Below are positions 8,718 to 17,529 of a stretch of 64,000 bases of DNA, piece by piece. Position 1 is the first letter of the stretch; every line of letters begins with the position of its first letter. Source of the stretch: Nitrospira sp. UBA5698 (GTDB lineage Bacteria; Nitrospirota; Nitrospiria; Nitrospirales; Nitrospiraceae); contig DIHK01000062.1 of the NCBI GenBank assembly GCA_002420115.1, forward strand, positions 1 to 64,000. Reading direction: 5' to 3'. The translations under genes and the position numbers were made by a program. Below the pieces are notes generated by a model. The model searched no databases, was not told where the DNA came from, and saw only the letters and a list, made by a program, of their open reading frames with translations.

Positions 8718-8838
8718 TTCATGCGCTCTTGGTTTCTAGAGGTGCGATGACAGAGAGTTCCGAGTCTCTTCACACGGTTTCAGCGTATGGCAGTCGCATG
8801 TCGGGGATTGCAGTCGACGCATTCATGAATACTGTGGG

Positions 8839-10065
8839 CTACAGTTTCAGGAGCGCATAGAGTGTGCGGTGGCCTTGTTGACGAGCAAGATCGAGCGGGT
8901 GTTCACCCGATTGTGTCTTCGCACGTTTGTTTCCTCCGTGCTTGAGCAGGAGCGTCACGAGCTCTCGATTGCCATGATAGGCACCCAGATGCAAGGGGGT
9001 TTTCCCGTCTGCGGTCTGCGCGTTGATCGCCGCGCCTTTTTTCAAGAGGAGGGCGGCCATCTCGCGATAGCCTGCTGCGGTTGCGATGTGGAGGGGGGTC
9101 GCGCCGTCAGGCGTGGATTGGTTGACCAAGGCGCCTTTTTCTAAGAGGAGTGTCGCGACGTCCCGGTGGTTGTTTTGCACGGCAAGGAAGAGCGGCGTCG
9201 CCCGGTTTCGTGCCTGTTGATTGACGGCGGCTTTCTTTTTCAGCAGCAGCGTCACCACCTCCCGATGGCCGTTTTGCGCGGCAACGTGGAGTGGGGTCAC
9301 ACCGTTCTGGACCGATTGATTCACAAGTGCACCATGTTCGAGCAAAAGTTCCACGATGGCGCGATGTCCGTTTTGTGCCGCGACCAGCAGCGGGGTCGCG
9401 CCATCCGTCATAGCCTGGTTCACGGCGGCACCTTGTTCGAGGAGCAGTGATACGGTTGGGAGATGGCCATTCTGGGCGGCGACGAACAGCGGCGTTGACC
9501 CGTCAGCTAAGGTCAGATTCGCGTTGGTCCCATGTTGAAGCAGCAGCTCCACGACCGTGTGCTGGCCTCGTTGTGCCGCGATGAAGAGTGGCGTCACACC
9601 GTCTTCCGCAGCTTGGTTTGCGTCGGCCTTGTGGCGGAGCAAGAGCGCCACAATGTCTCGATAGCCGTTCTGCGCGGCGATGAAAAGCGGTGTCACACCT
9701 GTGGTGGTCGCAAGATTCGCGGTGGCTCCGTTATTGAGCAACAGGGCGGCCACCTCCGGATGGCCATTCTGCGCCGCAATGTAGAGCGGAGTGGCTCCGT
9801 CGCTGGTCACGTGATTGACCGGCGCGGCTTTGCGCAGCAAGTATGTCACGACGTCGCGATGCCCGTTCCAGGCTGCCGCATGCAGGGCGGTCGTCCCCTG
9901 CGCATTGGCCGCGCTGACATCTGCTCCGTCCTCGACGAGTTTCTTGATCTGGGGAAGCTGCCCATCCATGGCGGCTGTCAGGAGGGTTTCATCCACTGGT
10001 CGCATGGCCAGGAGCAGCGGCAGCAGGGCACAGAGGGTGCAGAGTGTGATCTGTCGCGAGGTCAT
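8839..10065 (-). CDS. Exported protein made of 12 ankyrin repeats
   Basis: After a signal peptide (LCTLCALLPLLLAM) the protein is built almost entirely from 33-residue ankyrin repeats. I count 12, including a degenerate first (DETLLTAAMDG) and a truncated last (GEHPLDLARQQG). Repeats 3 to 8 are very similar to one another (TPL-x-(I/V)AAQNGH), suggesting recent internal expansion. Such arrays bind protein partners; here the location would be periplasmic or extracellular. The ATG at 10065 is preferred over an upstream TTG because GGAG lies 6 nt before it. Confidence 0.9.
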   Translation of the reverse strand: MTSRQITLCTLCALLPLLLAMRPVDETLLTAAMDGQLPQIKKLVEDGADVSAANAQGTTALHAAAWNGHRDVVTYLLRKAAPVNHVTSDGATPLYIAAQNGHPEVAALLLNNGATANLATTTGVTPLFIAAQNGYRDIVALLLRHKADANQAAEDGVTPLFIAAQRGQHTVVELLLQHGTNANLTLADGSTPLFVAAQNGHLPTVSLLLEQGAAVNQAMTDGATPLLVAAQNGHRAIVELLLEHGALVNQSVQNGVTPLHVAAQNGHREVVTLLLKKKAAVNQQARNRATPLFLAVQNNHRDVATLLLEKGALVNQSTPDGATPLHIATAAGYREMAALLLKKGAAINAQTADGKTPLHLGAYHGNRELVTLLLKHGGNKRAKTQSGEHPLDLARQQGHRTLYALLKL

Positions 10066-10201
10066 GTCAGTCTCCAAATTGGTGAGAGTAGAGGAAGGGG
10101 ATTATGAACTAACTCGATTGCTTCCTTCCAGTCCCTCTCTGCCATCGCAGAGCATCAGGCGCGTCGATGTACAAACCTGGCTCAATGGGATGGGCTGGAT
10201 G

Positions 10202-11272
10202 TCAGGAGGCCAACAGGGGATAGTCGCTGTAGCCGTCTGGTCCACCTCCATATAGGCGATCGTAGTTTACAGCATTGAGTGGAGCCTGTTGTGCAAAGCG
10301 CTCGACGAGGTCCGGATTGGCGATGTAGGGACGTCCGTAGACGATGGCATCAACGGCTCCTTGCGCAACTGTCGATTCGCCACTCTCGCGGGTGTAACTT
10401 CCGTTGCTCATGAGGACGCCCTGGAACTGTCGTCGGGCGATTTCCAAGATGGCTCGTTCGGCAGGCAGCGCATGATTCTCGTGTCGGATTTCAAGGAAGG
10501 CGATCTTTCTTCGGCTCAATTCTTGCGCCACATAGGTCACGAGAGCTTCGGGTTGGCTGTCGACCATGTCATTAAACGGGACGAGAGGTGAAATCCGCAC
10601 CGCAACACGTCCGGCACCCCAGACGCCGATCACGGCATCGGTCACCTCCAACAGAAATCGAGCACGATTCGGGACGGAACCACCATAGGCATCGGTGCGT
10701 GCATTGACACCATCTCGGAGAAAATTGTCGATCAAGTAGCCGTGTGCTCCATGGATCTGCACCCCGTCAAAGCCAGCCTGTTGGGCGTTCTGGGCAGCGA
10801 GACGAAACATCTCCACATACCGTGGAACTTCTTCGGTGTCGAGTGCACGAGGCACCTCGTAGGGTTTCGCACCCTGCGGGGTGTGGGTCGTTTCGTCGCG
10901 GATCGCCTTGGCACTGCTGGAAACCGGTTGCTCACCATCGTTCAACAGCGAATGTGCAGCACGGCCAGGATGCCAGATCTGCATGAAGATGCGGCCTCCT
11001 TTGGTATGAACCGCGTCCGTCACGCGGTTCCAGCCTGCCACGTGCGCGGGACTATAGATACCGCCCTCACCCATGAAGGCGCAGGCATGGGCATCCACCA
11101 TGGTGCATTCCGTCATAATGAGGCCGCTGGACGCACGCTGGGAGTAATAGTCCACCATCATGTCGTTCGGTATATGCGTGGAGCCGGCCCGCACGCGGGT
11201 GAGGGGAGCCATCACGATGCGATTGGGTAGGAGGAGCTCTCCAACTTGGAGCGGGGTGTACAATGTCGGCAT
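10202..11272 (-). CDS. Old Yellow Enzyme-family alkene reductase (NADH:flavin oxidoreductase)
   Basis: A 356-residue FMN-dependent TIM-barrel enzyme. Recognised motifs are LPNRIVMAPLTR at the N terminus, WHPGR, and GFDGVQIHGAHGYLIDNFL. RTDAYGGS and VYGRPYIANPDLV follow towards the C terminus. The His-Gly-Ala-His segment carries the OYE substrate-binding residues. The start at 11272 follows AGGA with 7-nt spacing; upstream in-frame codons lack support. It probably reduces activated alkenes. The physiological substrate is unknown. Confidence 0.93.
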   Translation of the reverse strand: MPTLYTPLQVGELLLPNRIVMAPLTRVRAGSTHIPNDMMVDYYSQRASSGLIMTECTMVDAHACAFMGEGGIYSPAHVAGWNRVTDAVHTKGGRIFMQIWHPGRAAHSLLNDGEQPVSSSAKAIRDETTHTPQGAKPYEVPRALDTEEVPRYVEMFRLAAQNAQQAGFDGVQIHGAHGYLIDNFLRDGVNARTDAYGGSVPNRARFLLEVTDAVIGVWGAGRVAVRISPLVPFNDMVDSQPEALVTYVAQELSRRKIAFLEIRHENHALPAERAILEIARRQFQGVLMSNGSYTRESGESTVAQGAVDAIVYGRPYIANPDLVERFAQQAPLNAVNYDRLYGGGPDGYSDYPLLAS

Positions 11273-11402
11273 GGGTGGTCCTTTACGTAATGGGTGAATC
11301 GTGAGTTTGAGAATGTATGAGTGAGAGGGGGAAGGAGTCAACTGATGACTAACTGTCTTCAGGCGGAAATCCAAAAGAATCGCACAGCGGCCGCTGGTCG
11401 GA

Positions 11403-11504
11403 CTAATAGCCTGCTGTCATCAGAGCGAACACGATAATCGCGATAACGACGATCCCGATGGCGATCAGCATGGTCGGCGGATTGTCACCAAACATTCCAG
11501 GCAT
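11403..11504 (-). CDS. 33-residue single-span membrane protein
   Basis: The peptide begins MPGMFGDNPPT and then forms one uninterrupted hydrophobic helix (MLIAIGIVVIAIIVFALMTA) ending in GY. GAGGAA lies 5-6 nt before the ATG. The helix plus strong ribosome binding site argue for a real gene although it is short. No family is recognised. It stands alone between an oxidoreductase and a membrane protein on the same strand. Confidence 0.6.
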   Translation of the reverse strand: MPGMFGDNPPTMLIAIGIVVIAIIVFALMTAGY

Positions 11505-11636
11505 GGGCTTCCTCGTGTAGGCGTATGACTCACCCTAATCCTTCTTGTTGCTGGGTGTCCAGCCGTAATCAGAGAAGATTCCCAGTCTCTTAAATATGTT
11601 CTTCGCATCGTGACGACAGGGCCGATCAGGGCTTTG

Positions 11637-12188
11637 CTAGTCGCTTTCCTTTAGCGGGTAATTGGAAATGGCTTTCTGCTGGGTCTGTTCTTTCTTGTTG
11701 GCCAAGTAGAGATGCCGGATGTACCAGGCGTAGAGCAATAATAAGAGCACGAAGTTGGGAATGAGGACGCCAGGTGTCGTCCAATTCACCCCATCGAATT
11801 TCCAGTTGGAGAGGGGCCATAGCACCGGGGTCGGGAAAAAGGCATACGTATGCAATGGCACGTCGGCCAAGACATGCAGTCCCCAGGCTCCGAGTTCCCA
11901 GACCGGTCGTTTCAGGAAGAGCCACACGAAGACGAAGACGATGAGAAAGACGACGAAACTATGGGTGTAATTGTAGAGGTGATGGACGTATTGTGGAATC
12001 GTCGATTCCGGAGGAGTGCCGTGACTGAAATCGGGCTTCGGTGATAAGCCGAACACGGCTGCGATGTACAGCACCCCGAATGAAAAAAGATCCGGCGCCA
12101 TGCCGATGGCGAATGCCAGCCCGAAACTCCATCGGCTCTTGCGGCCAAACGTAATCGAGCCCCAGAGGCCATGAGAGATGAAGTCCAT
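11637..12188 (-). CDS. YdjM/DUF457-like integral membrane protein
   Basis: The 183-residue protein has about four transmembrane segments (near residues 20-45, 78-95, 98-118 and 142-160). Conserved polar sites include DFISHGLWG at the N terminus, HHLYNYTHS at about residue 70, and LHVLADVPLHT near residue 105. The His/Asp pattern within membrane helices resembles the membrane-bound metal-dependent hydrolase (YdjM/DUF457) family. Activity is inferred only. Confidence 0.65.
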   Translation of the reverse strand: MDFISHGLWGSITFGRKSRWSFGLAFAIGMAPDLFSFGVLYIAAVFGLSPKPDFSHGTPPESTIPQYVHHLYNYTHSFVVFLIVFVFVWLFLKRPVWELGAWGLHVLADVPLHTYAFFPTPVLWPLSNWKFDGVNWTTPGVLIPNFVLLLLLYAWYIRHLYLANKKEQTQQKAISNYPLKESD

Positions 12189-12721
12189 CCGATCCTTTCA
12201 CGGAAGCGTCACGGCGATATTCTACTTGGTCGAGTCTCTTCCGGTCCATTGGGGCCGTGGCTCGCTGGATCTGGTTTCATGGTGCCAGAGGCAATATCAA
12301 CGAGCGCATGTTCGAGTGCGCTTGAGGTACAGGCCGGTGCCACCGGAGATGTAACAAAATAATGTCAGGCGGCTGTTCCTCCGGGGCCTTGGATGAAACG
12401 CGGTTCCGGAATTGCCATGGGTGAGAGCGTTCTCGTGGCGAGACATGCGAGGTGCTCCCTATCAAAGCGTATCATCAGAGGACGTTCAGTCGCCTACGAA
12501 GCCTGATGGGCCGGTTCGTGGAAGAAGTTGTCGACTTCTGAAAACGCACGCAGGGAGGATAGACGGTTTCCTGCTATTCATTGCTTCCTTCTTTATGCAC
12601 CGTTGTCATGCGCTCCATAGGGTCATGAGCCGCATCTCCTTGATGAGATCAGACTAGGTTTCCCTTCGCCGCTTCGGTATAATCCCCCGACAGATTTCGT
12701 TCACCCCGGGAGGAGAATCGA
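12189..12721. other. Intergenic region upstream of recA, no gene seen
   Basis: I see no credible coding region here. A TATAAT hexamer is present at 12678-12683 just before recA but has no good -35 partner at 17 nt. A small GC-rich inverted repeat (CCGGTGCCACCGG) lies near 12333-12345. GGGAGGAG immediately precedes the recA start. Confidence 0.5.
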
Positions 12722-13804
12722 ATGTCCGAAAAAGACGACAAGAAACGCGCACTGGACTTGGCCCTGTCCCAGATCGAGAAGCAATATGGGAAAGGGGCGA
12801 TCATGAAACTGGGCGCCGAGGAGAAGGTCGATGTCCCGGCCATTTCCACCGGTTCGCTTGGTCTCGACATTGCCCTTGGGGTCGGCGGGCTTCCGCGCGG
12901 ACGGGTGATTGAAATCTTCGGCCCGGAGGCGTCGGGAAAGACAACGATGACGCTGCATTGTATCGCCGAGGTGCAGAAGATTGGTGGAGTTGCCGCATTT
13001 ATTGATGCCGAACACGCGTTGGACCTGACCTATGCCAAGAAGTTGGGAGTGCAGGCCGATGATCTCCTGGTGTCACAGCCCGATACAGGGGAGCAGGCAC
13101 TGGAGATCGCCGAAACGTTGGTCAGAAGCGGGGCGATTGATCTGATCGTCATCGACTCGGTGGCGGCACTGACACCACGTGCCGAGATCGAGGGTGAGAT
13201 GGGTGACGCCCATATGGGGCTTCAGGCACGGCTGATGTCGCAGGCCCTGAGAAAGCTCACGGGGGCCATCTCGAAATCGTTGACGACGGTCATCTTCATC
13301 AATCAAATTCGCATGAAGCTCGGTGTGATGTTCGGCAATCCCGAGACGACGACCGGCGGGAACGCGCTCAAGTTTTACTCCTCCGTCCGCTTGGATATTC
13401 GACGGGTTGAATCCATCAAGGAAGGGCAGGAGGTGATGGGGAGCCGGGTCCGCGTGAAGGTGGTCAAGAACAAAATGGCACCGCCCTTTCGTCAGGCGGA
13501 GTTCGACATCATGTTTGCCGAGGGGATTTCCAAAACCGGCGAGCTCGTGGATATGGGGGTCGACAAGAAGATCATTGATAAGTCCGGTGCTTGGTACTCC
13601 TATAACGGTGAACGGATCGGTCAAGGACGCGACGCAGCTCGAGAGTTTCTCAAGAATAATGTGGCCGCTGCTCGCGAGGTGGAACAGAAACTGCGGGAGG
13701 CGGCTGGCGTTCCCGCACGAGGTGAGAAGAAGGCTGAGACCAAAGCTGAGACCAAAGAGGACAAACCGGTTGCGCGAAGTGAGGAAAAGCGGGCGCATCG
13801 GTGA
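12722..13804 (+). CDS. recA: Recombinase RecA
   Basis: The 360-residue RecA is full length. Walker A is GPEASGKT (residues 67-74), and LIVIDSVAALTPRAEIEGEM and the INQIRMKLGVMFGNPETTTGG region (L2) are intact. The acidic/basic C-terminal tail is lysine-rich with repeated KAETK. It forms filaments on single-stranded DNA for recombination and SOS induction. The ribosome binding site GGGAGGAG is strong. recX follows and overlaps. Confidence 0.99.
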   Translation: MSEKDDKKRALDLALSQIEKQYGKGAIMKLGAEEKVDVPAISTGSLGLDIALGVGGLPRGRVIEIFGPEASGKTTMTLHCIAEVQKIGGVAAFIDAEHALDLTYAKKLGVQADDLLVSQPDTGEQALEIAETLVRSGAIDLIVIDSVAALTPRAEIEGEMGDAHMGLQARLMSQALRKLTGAISKSLTTVIFINQIRMKLGVMFGNPETTTGGNALKFYSSVRLDIRRVESIKEGQEVMGSRVRVKVVKNKMAPPFRQAEFDIMFAEGISKTGELVDMGVDKKIIDKSGAWYSYNGERIGQGRDAAREFLKNNVAAAREVEQKLREAAGVPARGEKKAETKAETKEDKPVARSEEKRAHR

Positions 13805-14315
13805 CGGGCGAAAAGCACCGGCTCGCTCTCGTGCTTCACCCGCAAACCAGGATGAGGGGTTCCGGCTCGCAGTTCGTTTTTTAGCGCAGCGAGATCGGAC
13901 TGCTGCTCAAGTCGAACGGTTTCTCCTGTCACGAGGGGTGACCTCTTTCCACATTGAACAAGCCATTTGCCGCCTGACGGACCTCCGGTACCTCGACGAT
14001 CTTGCCTATGCCCAGCGATGGGTGGAGCAGCGCCTAGCCACCAAGCCGATGGGCCAAGAACGGCTCAAGGCAGAATTGCAGGCCAAGGGAATTTCAGATG
14101 GCTTGGCTGAGCGGGTTCTCACGGAGGTCTTTCGGCGGAATGGCGAGGAGGTCGTGGCGCGCCGGGCCCTACAGGCCATGTCTCACCAGGGGAAGCGGTT
14201 GGCCTCAGGGTACATGGCGCGATTCCTCCATCAGCGGGGTTTCAGTGACGAGGTGATCGATCGTATGATGACGGAGTTCAAGAGAAGTGAGGACGTTGTC
14301 CATGAAGACGAATAG
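13770..14315 (+). CDS. recX: Regulatory protein RecX
   Basis: RecX caps RecA filaments and inhibits RecA activity. The conserved region starts at FRLAVRFLAQRDRTAAQVERFL and includes ICRLTDLRYLDDLAYAQRWV and GISDGLAERVL, made of three-helix repeats. No ATG exists in a suitable place. The best start is TTG at 13770, preceded by AGAGGA with 8-nt spacing, giving 181 residues and a 35-nt overlap with recA. GTG at 13779 is the alternative. The stop lies 14 nt inside alaS, so recA-recX-alaS appear translationally linked. Confidence 0.85.
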   Translation: MREVRKSGRIGDGRKAPARSRASPANQDEGFRLAVRFLAQRDRTAAQVERFLLSRGVTSFHIEQAICRLTDLRYLDDLAYAQRWVEQRLATKPMGQERLKAELQAKGISDGLAERVLTEVFRRNGEEVVARRALQAMSHQGKRLASGYMARFLHQRGFSDEVIDRMMTEFKRSEDVVHEDE

Positions 14316-16938
14316 TGCAACCGAGCTGCGGCGGGCCTTTATCCGGTATTTTGAAGAGCACGGACATCAGGCGGTGCCGAGCGCCTCGCTCTTGCCGCAA
14401 GCCGATCCGACCTTGCTGTTTACCAATGCCGGGATGAATCAGTTCAAGCGGGTGTTCCTTGGAGAAGACACACGCGCCTATACGCGGGCGGTGTCGGTGC
14501 AGAAGTGTTTGCGTGCGGGGGGGAAGCATAACGATCTTGAGAATGTCGGGTATACCAGGCGCCATCACACCTTCTTTGAGATGTTGGGGAACTTCTCGTT
14601 CGGAGATTATTTCAAAGAAGACGCGATTGTGTTTGGGTGGGAGTTTCTGACGCACACAGTCGGTCTCACCAAAGATCGGCTTTGGGTGACGATCTTTCGA
14701 GAAGACGATGAAGCGGATCGGCTGTGGAGAAAGATCGGCGTGCCGGCCTCCCGCATTGCGCGATGCGATGAGAAGGATAATTTCTGGCAGATGGCGGACA
14801 CCGGCCCCTGCGGCCCCTGTTCCGAGATCCATTTCGATCAAGGTGCGGTTGTTCCAGGCGATGATCGGCCGAACGGTGAGGGCGACCGAGTCATTGAGAT
14901 CTGGAATCTGGTTTTCATGCAGTACAACCGTGATGCGTCAGGCGCCCTCCATCCGCTCCCTAAGCCAAGTATCGATACCGGGATGGGGTTGGAACGGCTG
15001 GCCGCGGTGGCTCAGGGAGTCCATAGCAATTATGACAGCGATCTCTTTACCCCGTTGCTGACGGCGATTGCCGAACGGGCCGGCATGGAGTACGGCAAGA
15101 AAGACGTTTCGGATCGTTCCATGCGAGTGATCGCCGATCATTTGCGCGCCGTGACATTTTTGATGACCGATGGGGTGTTGCCGTCGAATGAGGGGCGTGG
15201 GTATGTGTTGCGAAGAATCCTGCGTCGGGCGGCCAGGCATGGCCGGCTGCTCGGGATCGTGGAACCGTTTCTCCATGAGTTGACCGCATCGGTGGTGAGT
15301 CAGATGGGCGATGCCTATACGGAAATTACCCGTGCGGCCGACACGATTACCGAAGCCACCCGCGGGGAGGAGGAGCGGTTTATTGCGACGCTGGACCAGG
15401 GGTTGCCGATCCTGAATGAAATGATCGAGAAGACGCAAGCCGCAGGGCAATCGGTTTTGACTGGTGGGGATGTCTTCAAACTCTACGATACCTACGGGTT
15501 CCCGATGGATCTCATGGCCGAGGCCTGTCGCGAACAGGGCATGACCATCGATGAGCCGGGGTTTGATGCGGCGATAGAGGAACAGCGGACTCGCGCACGG
15601 AAAACCGGCGGGTTTGAGCAAGATACGGCTCGTCCGGCCGTTGCGGAGTTAGCGCAGCGGATCGGTGCCACACAATTTATCGGCTATGATCGACTGGAAA
15701 GTGACGCACTGCTCCGCGCGATTCTCAAGGGCGAACAGTTGGTGAAGGAAGCGAGGGAAGGGGACGAGGTCGAGGTGGCGCTTGATACCACACCATTTTA
15801 TCCCGAAGGCGGAGGGCAAGTCGGAGACCGGGGAACCTTGTCTGGACCAGAAGGGTTGGTGGACATCACGGAGACCATGAGGCCTGCGCCGATGCTGATC
15901 CTTCACAAAGGGACTGTTCGACAAGGGCGCATCCGTGAAGGCGAGCGTCTGCACCTGACGGTGAATGCCTCCACACGCCAGGATGCGGCGCGCAATCACA
16001 CGGCGACCCATCTGGTCCATGCAGCCCTTCGCGATCTGCTCGGCCCTCATGTGAAACAGTACGGGTCGTTAGTCGGGCCGAATCGGCTTCGGTTTGATTT
16101 CGCCCATTTCCGGCCCTTGTCCTCTCGTGATATTGATGAGATTGAATCGACGGTGAATGAGGAAATCAGAAAGAACGAGGCGGTGTCTACCGAGGTGATG
16201 AGTATTCAGGATGCCGTGGCCAAAGGCGCATTGGCATTCTTCGGTGACAAGTACGGCGAGCAGGTTCGTGTGGTGTCGGTTGAGTCCTTCAGTAAAGAAC
16301 TCTGTGGCGGGACGCATTGCCGGCAGACCGGTGAGATCGGACTCTTTCGGATTGTCTCCGAGACCGGCGTGGCTGCCGGTGTGCGGCGACTTGAGGCCCA
16401 AACCGGGAGCGGCGCGTACAACCAGATCAAGACATTGGAGGCTGAGGTTCGACAGTTATCCGATCTCCTGAAAGTGGGGCAGTCGGAGATTGTCGCACGA
16501 ACGAGAAAACTGCTGACACAGCTCAAAGACAAGGAGCGTGAACTGGAAGACGTGAAGCTCAAGATGGCCGGGGGTGCAGCAGCTGCCTCTACAGTCAGGA
16601 CCATTGCCGGTGTGTCGGTCCACGTGCAACGGACTGATGGATTGGACGGGACGGCGATGCGGACGCTGGCCGACCAGTTGCGGGACAAGATGAAGAGCGG
16701 TGTGATTGCGCTTGGCGCGGAAGTCGAAGCCGGGAAAGTCTCATTACTCGTGGTGGTCACGAAGGATCTGATCGGCCGCCTGAAGGCGGGTGAACTCATT
16801 AAGCCGATGGCGGTCGAGGTCGGCGGGACGGGCGGTGGCCGTCCGGAGATGGCTCAAGCGGGAGGAAAAGATGCCTCACGTCTTGATGCGGCGCTTGAAA
16901 AGGTTTTTAGCCTGGTCGAAACTGTGCTCCAGCGGTAA
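14302..16938 (+). CDS. alaS: Alanine--tRNA ligase
   Basis: A full-length AlaRS of 878 residues from ATG 14302 (AGGA upstream). It has the class II catalytic core with FTNAGMNQFK and HNDLENVGYTRRHHTFFEMLG. The tRNA-recognition helix bundle follows, then the editing domain with HTATH and CGGTHC metal-binding motifs, and the C-Ala oligomerisation domain with its coiled coil. The editing site clears mischarged Ser and Gly. An upstream ATG at 14287 is less likely because it would extend the overlap with recX without family support. Confidence 0.99.
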   Translation: MKTNSATELRRAFIRYFEEHGHQAVPSASLLPQADPTLLFTNAGMNQFKRVFLGEDTRAYTRAVSVQKCLRAGGKHNDLENVGYTRRHHTFFEMLGNFSFGDYFKEDAIVFGWEFLTHTVGLTKDRLWVTIFREDDEADRLWRKIGVPASRIARCDEKDNFWQMADTGPCGPCSEIHFDQGAVVPGDDRPNGEGDRVIEIWNLVFMQYNRDASGALHPLPKPSIDTGMGLERLAAVAQGVHSNYDSDLFTPLLTAIAERAGMEYGKKDVSDRSMRVIADHLRAVTFLMTDGVLPSNEGRGYVLRRILRRAARHGRLLGIVEPFLHELTASVVSQMGDAYTEITRAADTITEATRGEEERFIATLDQGLPILNEMIEKTQAAGQSVLTGGDVFKLYDTYGFPMDLMAEACREQGMTIDEPGFDAAIEEQRTRARKTGGFEQDTARPAVAELAQRIGATQFIGYDRLESDALLRAILKGEQLVKEAREGDEVEVALDTTPFYPEGGGQVGDRGTLSGPEGLVDITETMRPAPMLILHKGTVRQGRIREGERLHLTVNASTRQDAARNHTATHLVHAALRDLLGPHVKQYGSLVGPNRLRFDFAHFRPLSSRDIDEIESTVNEEIRKNEAVSTEVMSIQDAVAKGALAFFGDKYGEQVRVVSVESFSKELCGGTHCRQTGEIGLFRIVSETGVAAGVRRLEAQTGSGAYNQIKTLEAEVRQLSDLLKVGQSEIVARTRKLLTQLKDKERELEDVKLKMAGGAAAASTVRTIAGVSVHVQRTDGLDGTAMRTLADQLRDKMKSGVIALGAEVEAGKVSLLVVVTKDLIGRLKAGELIKPMAVEVGGTGGGRPEMAQAGGKDASRLDAALEKVFSLVETVLQR

Positions 16939-16944
16939 ACTGTC

Positions 16945-17529
16945 ATGGCAACCAGGATCCTAGCCCTCGATTACGGGACCAAGCGGATCGGAGTGGCGCT
17001 CAGCGATGAGCTTGGGTGGACGGCTCAACCGCTTGAAACGCTCGAACGGCGGACGCTGGATCGGGATTTCGCGCACATTCAACAGCTGGTGAACGAGCAC
17101 GATGTCCGAGAGGTTGTGATCGGACTTCCGTTACGACTCAATGGTGAAGAAGGACCGGCGGTTCAGGCCGTTCATCAGTTCGTCGACCGGCTCGGTGAAG
17201 TCTTGTCGGTTCCCATCGTCATGTGGGACGAGCGGATGACGACTCGATCGGCGGAAGAGCTCTTGATCGCCGCCGATGTCAGTCGAAAAAAACGCAAGGG
17301 AGTTGTCGATCGTGTCGCCGCGGCCATTCTTTTGCAGAGCTATCTCGAAGCCAAAGCGGCTTCCACAGACTCCGGCGAGGAACATTGCTCGGCACAAGAG
17401 ACAGAGGAAGCGTGGGTAGAGTCGTCGTCGATCGACCAATCGCATGATGGTTCGTGGGATCCTCATCACCGCCGTCACTCTCGTCGTGCTCGTCGGGGTG
17501 GTCGGCTATCTAATGATCCGATGGGCTGA
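16945..17529 (+). CDS. ruvX: Putative Holliday junction resolvase / pre-16S rRNA nuclease (YqgF)
   Basis: The RNase H-like fold is clear in the first ~140 residues: ILALDYGTKRIGVALSD, VVIGLPLRLNGEEG, and VMWDERMTTRSAE. The usual length is 140-150 residues, but this frame runs to 194. The extra tail (ending HHRRHSRRARRGG and beyond) has no family counterpart and is encoded by the same bases as the membrane anchor of mltG in another frame. Either the tail is real and the overlap is 86 nt, or the true stop was lost. It starts 6 nt after alaS. Confidence 0.93.
   Translation: MATRILALDYGTKRIGVALSDELGWTAQPLETLERRTLDRDFAHIQQLVNEHDVREVVIGLPLRLNGEEGPAVQAVHQFVDRLGEVLSVPIVMWDERMTTRSAEELLIAADVSRKKRKGVVDRVAAAILLQSYLEAKAASTDSGEEHCSAQETEEAWVESSSIDQSHDGSWDPHHRRHSRRARRGGRLSNDPMG

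Noticed and set aside
9166..9450. Plus-strand open frames opposite the ankyrin array
   Set aside because: Repetitive shadow of the 33-residue ankyrin repeats on the minus strand.
12655..12683. recA promoter with TATAAT at 12678-12683
   Set aside because: The hexamer 17 nt upstream (TAGGTT) is too far from TTGACA to support a promoter call; kept only as a note.
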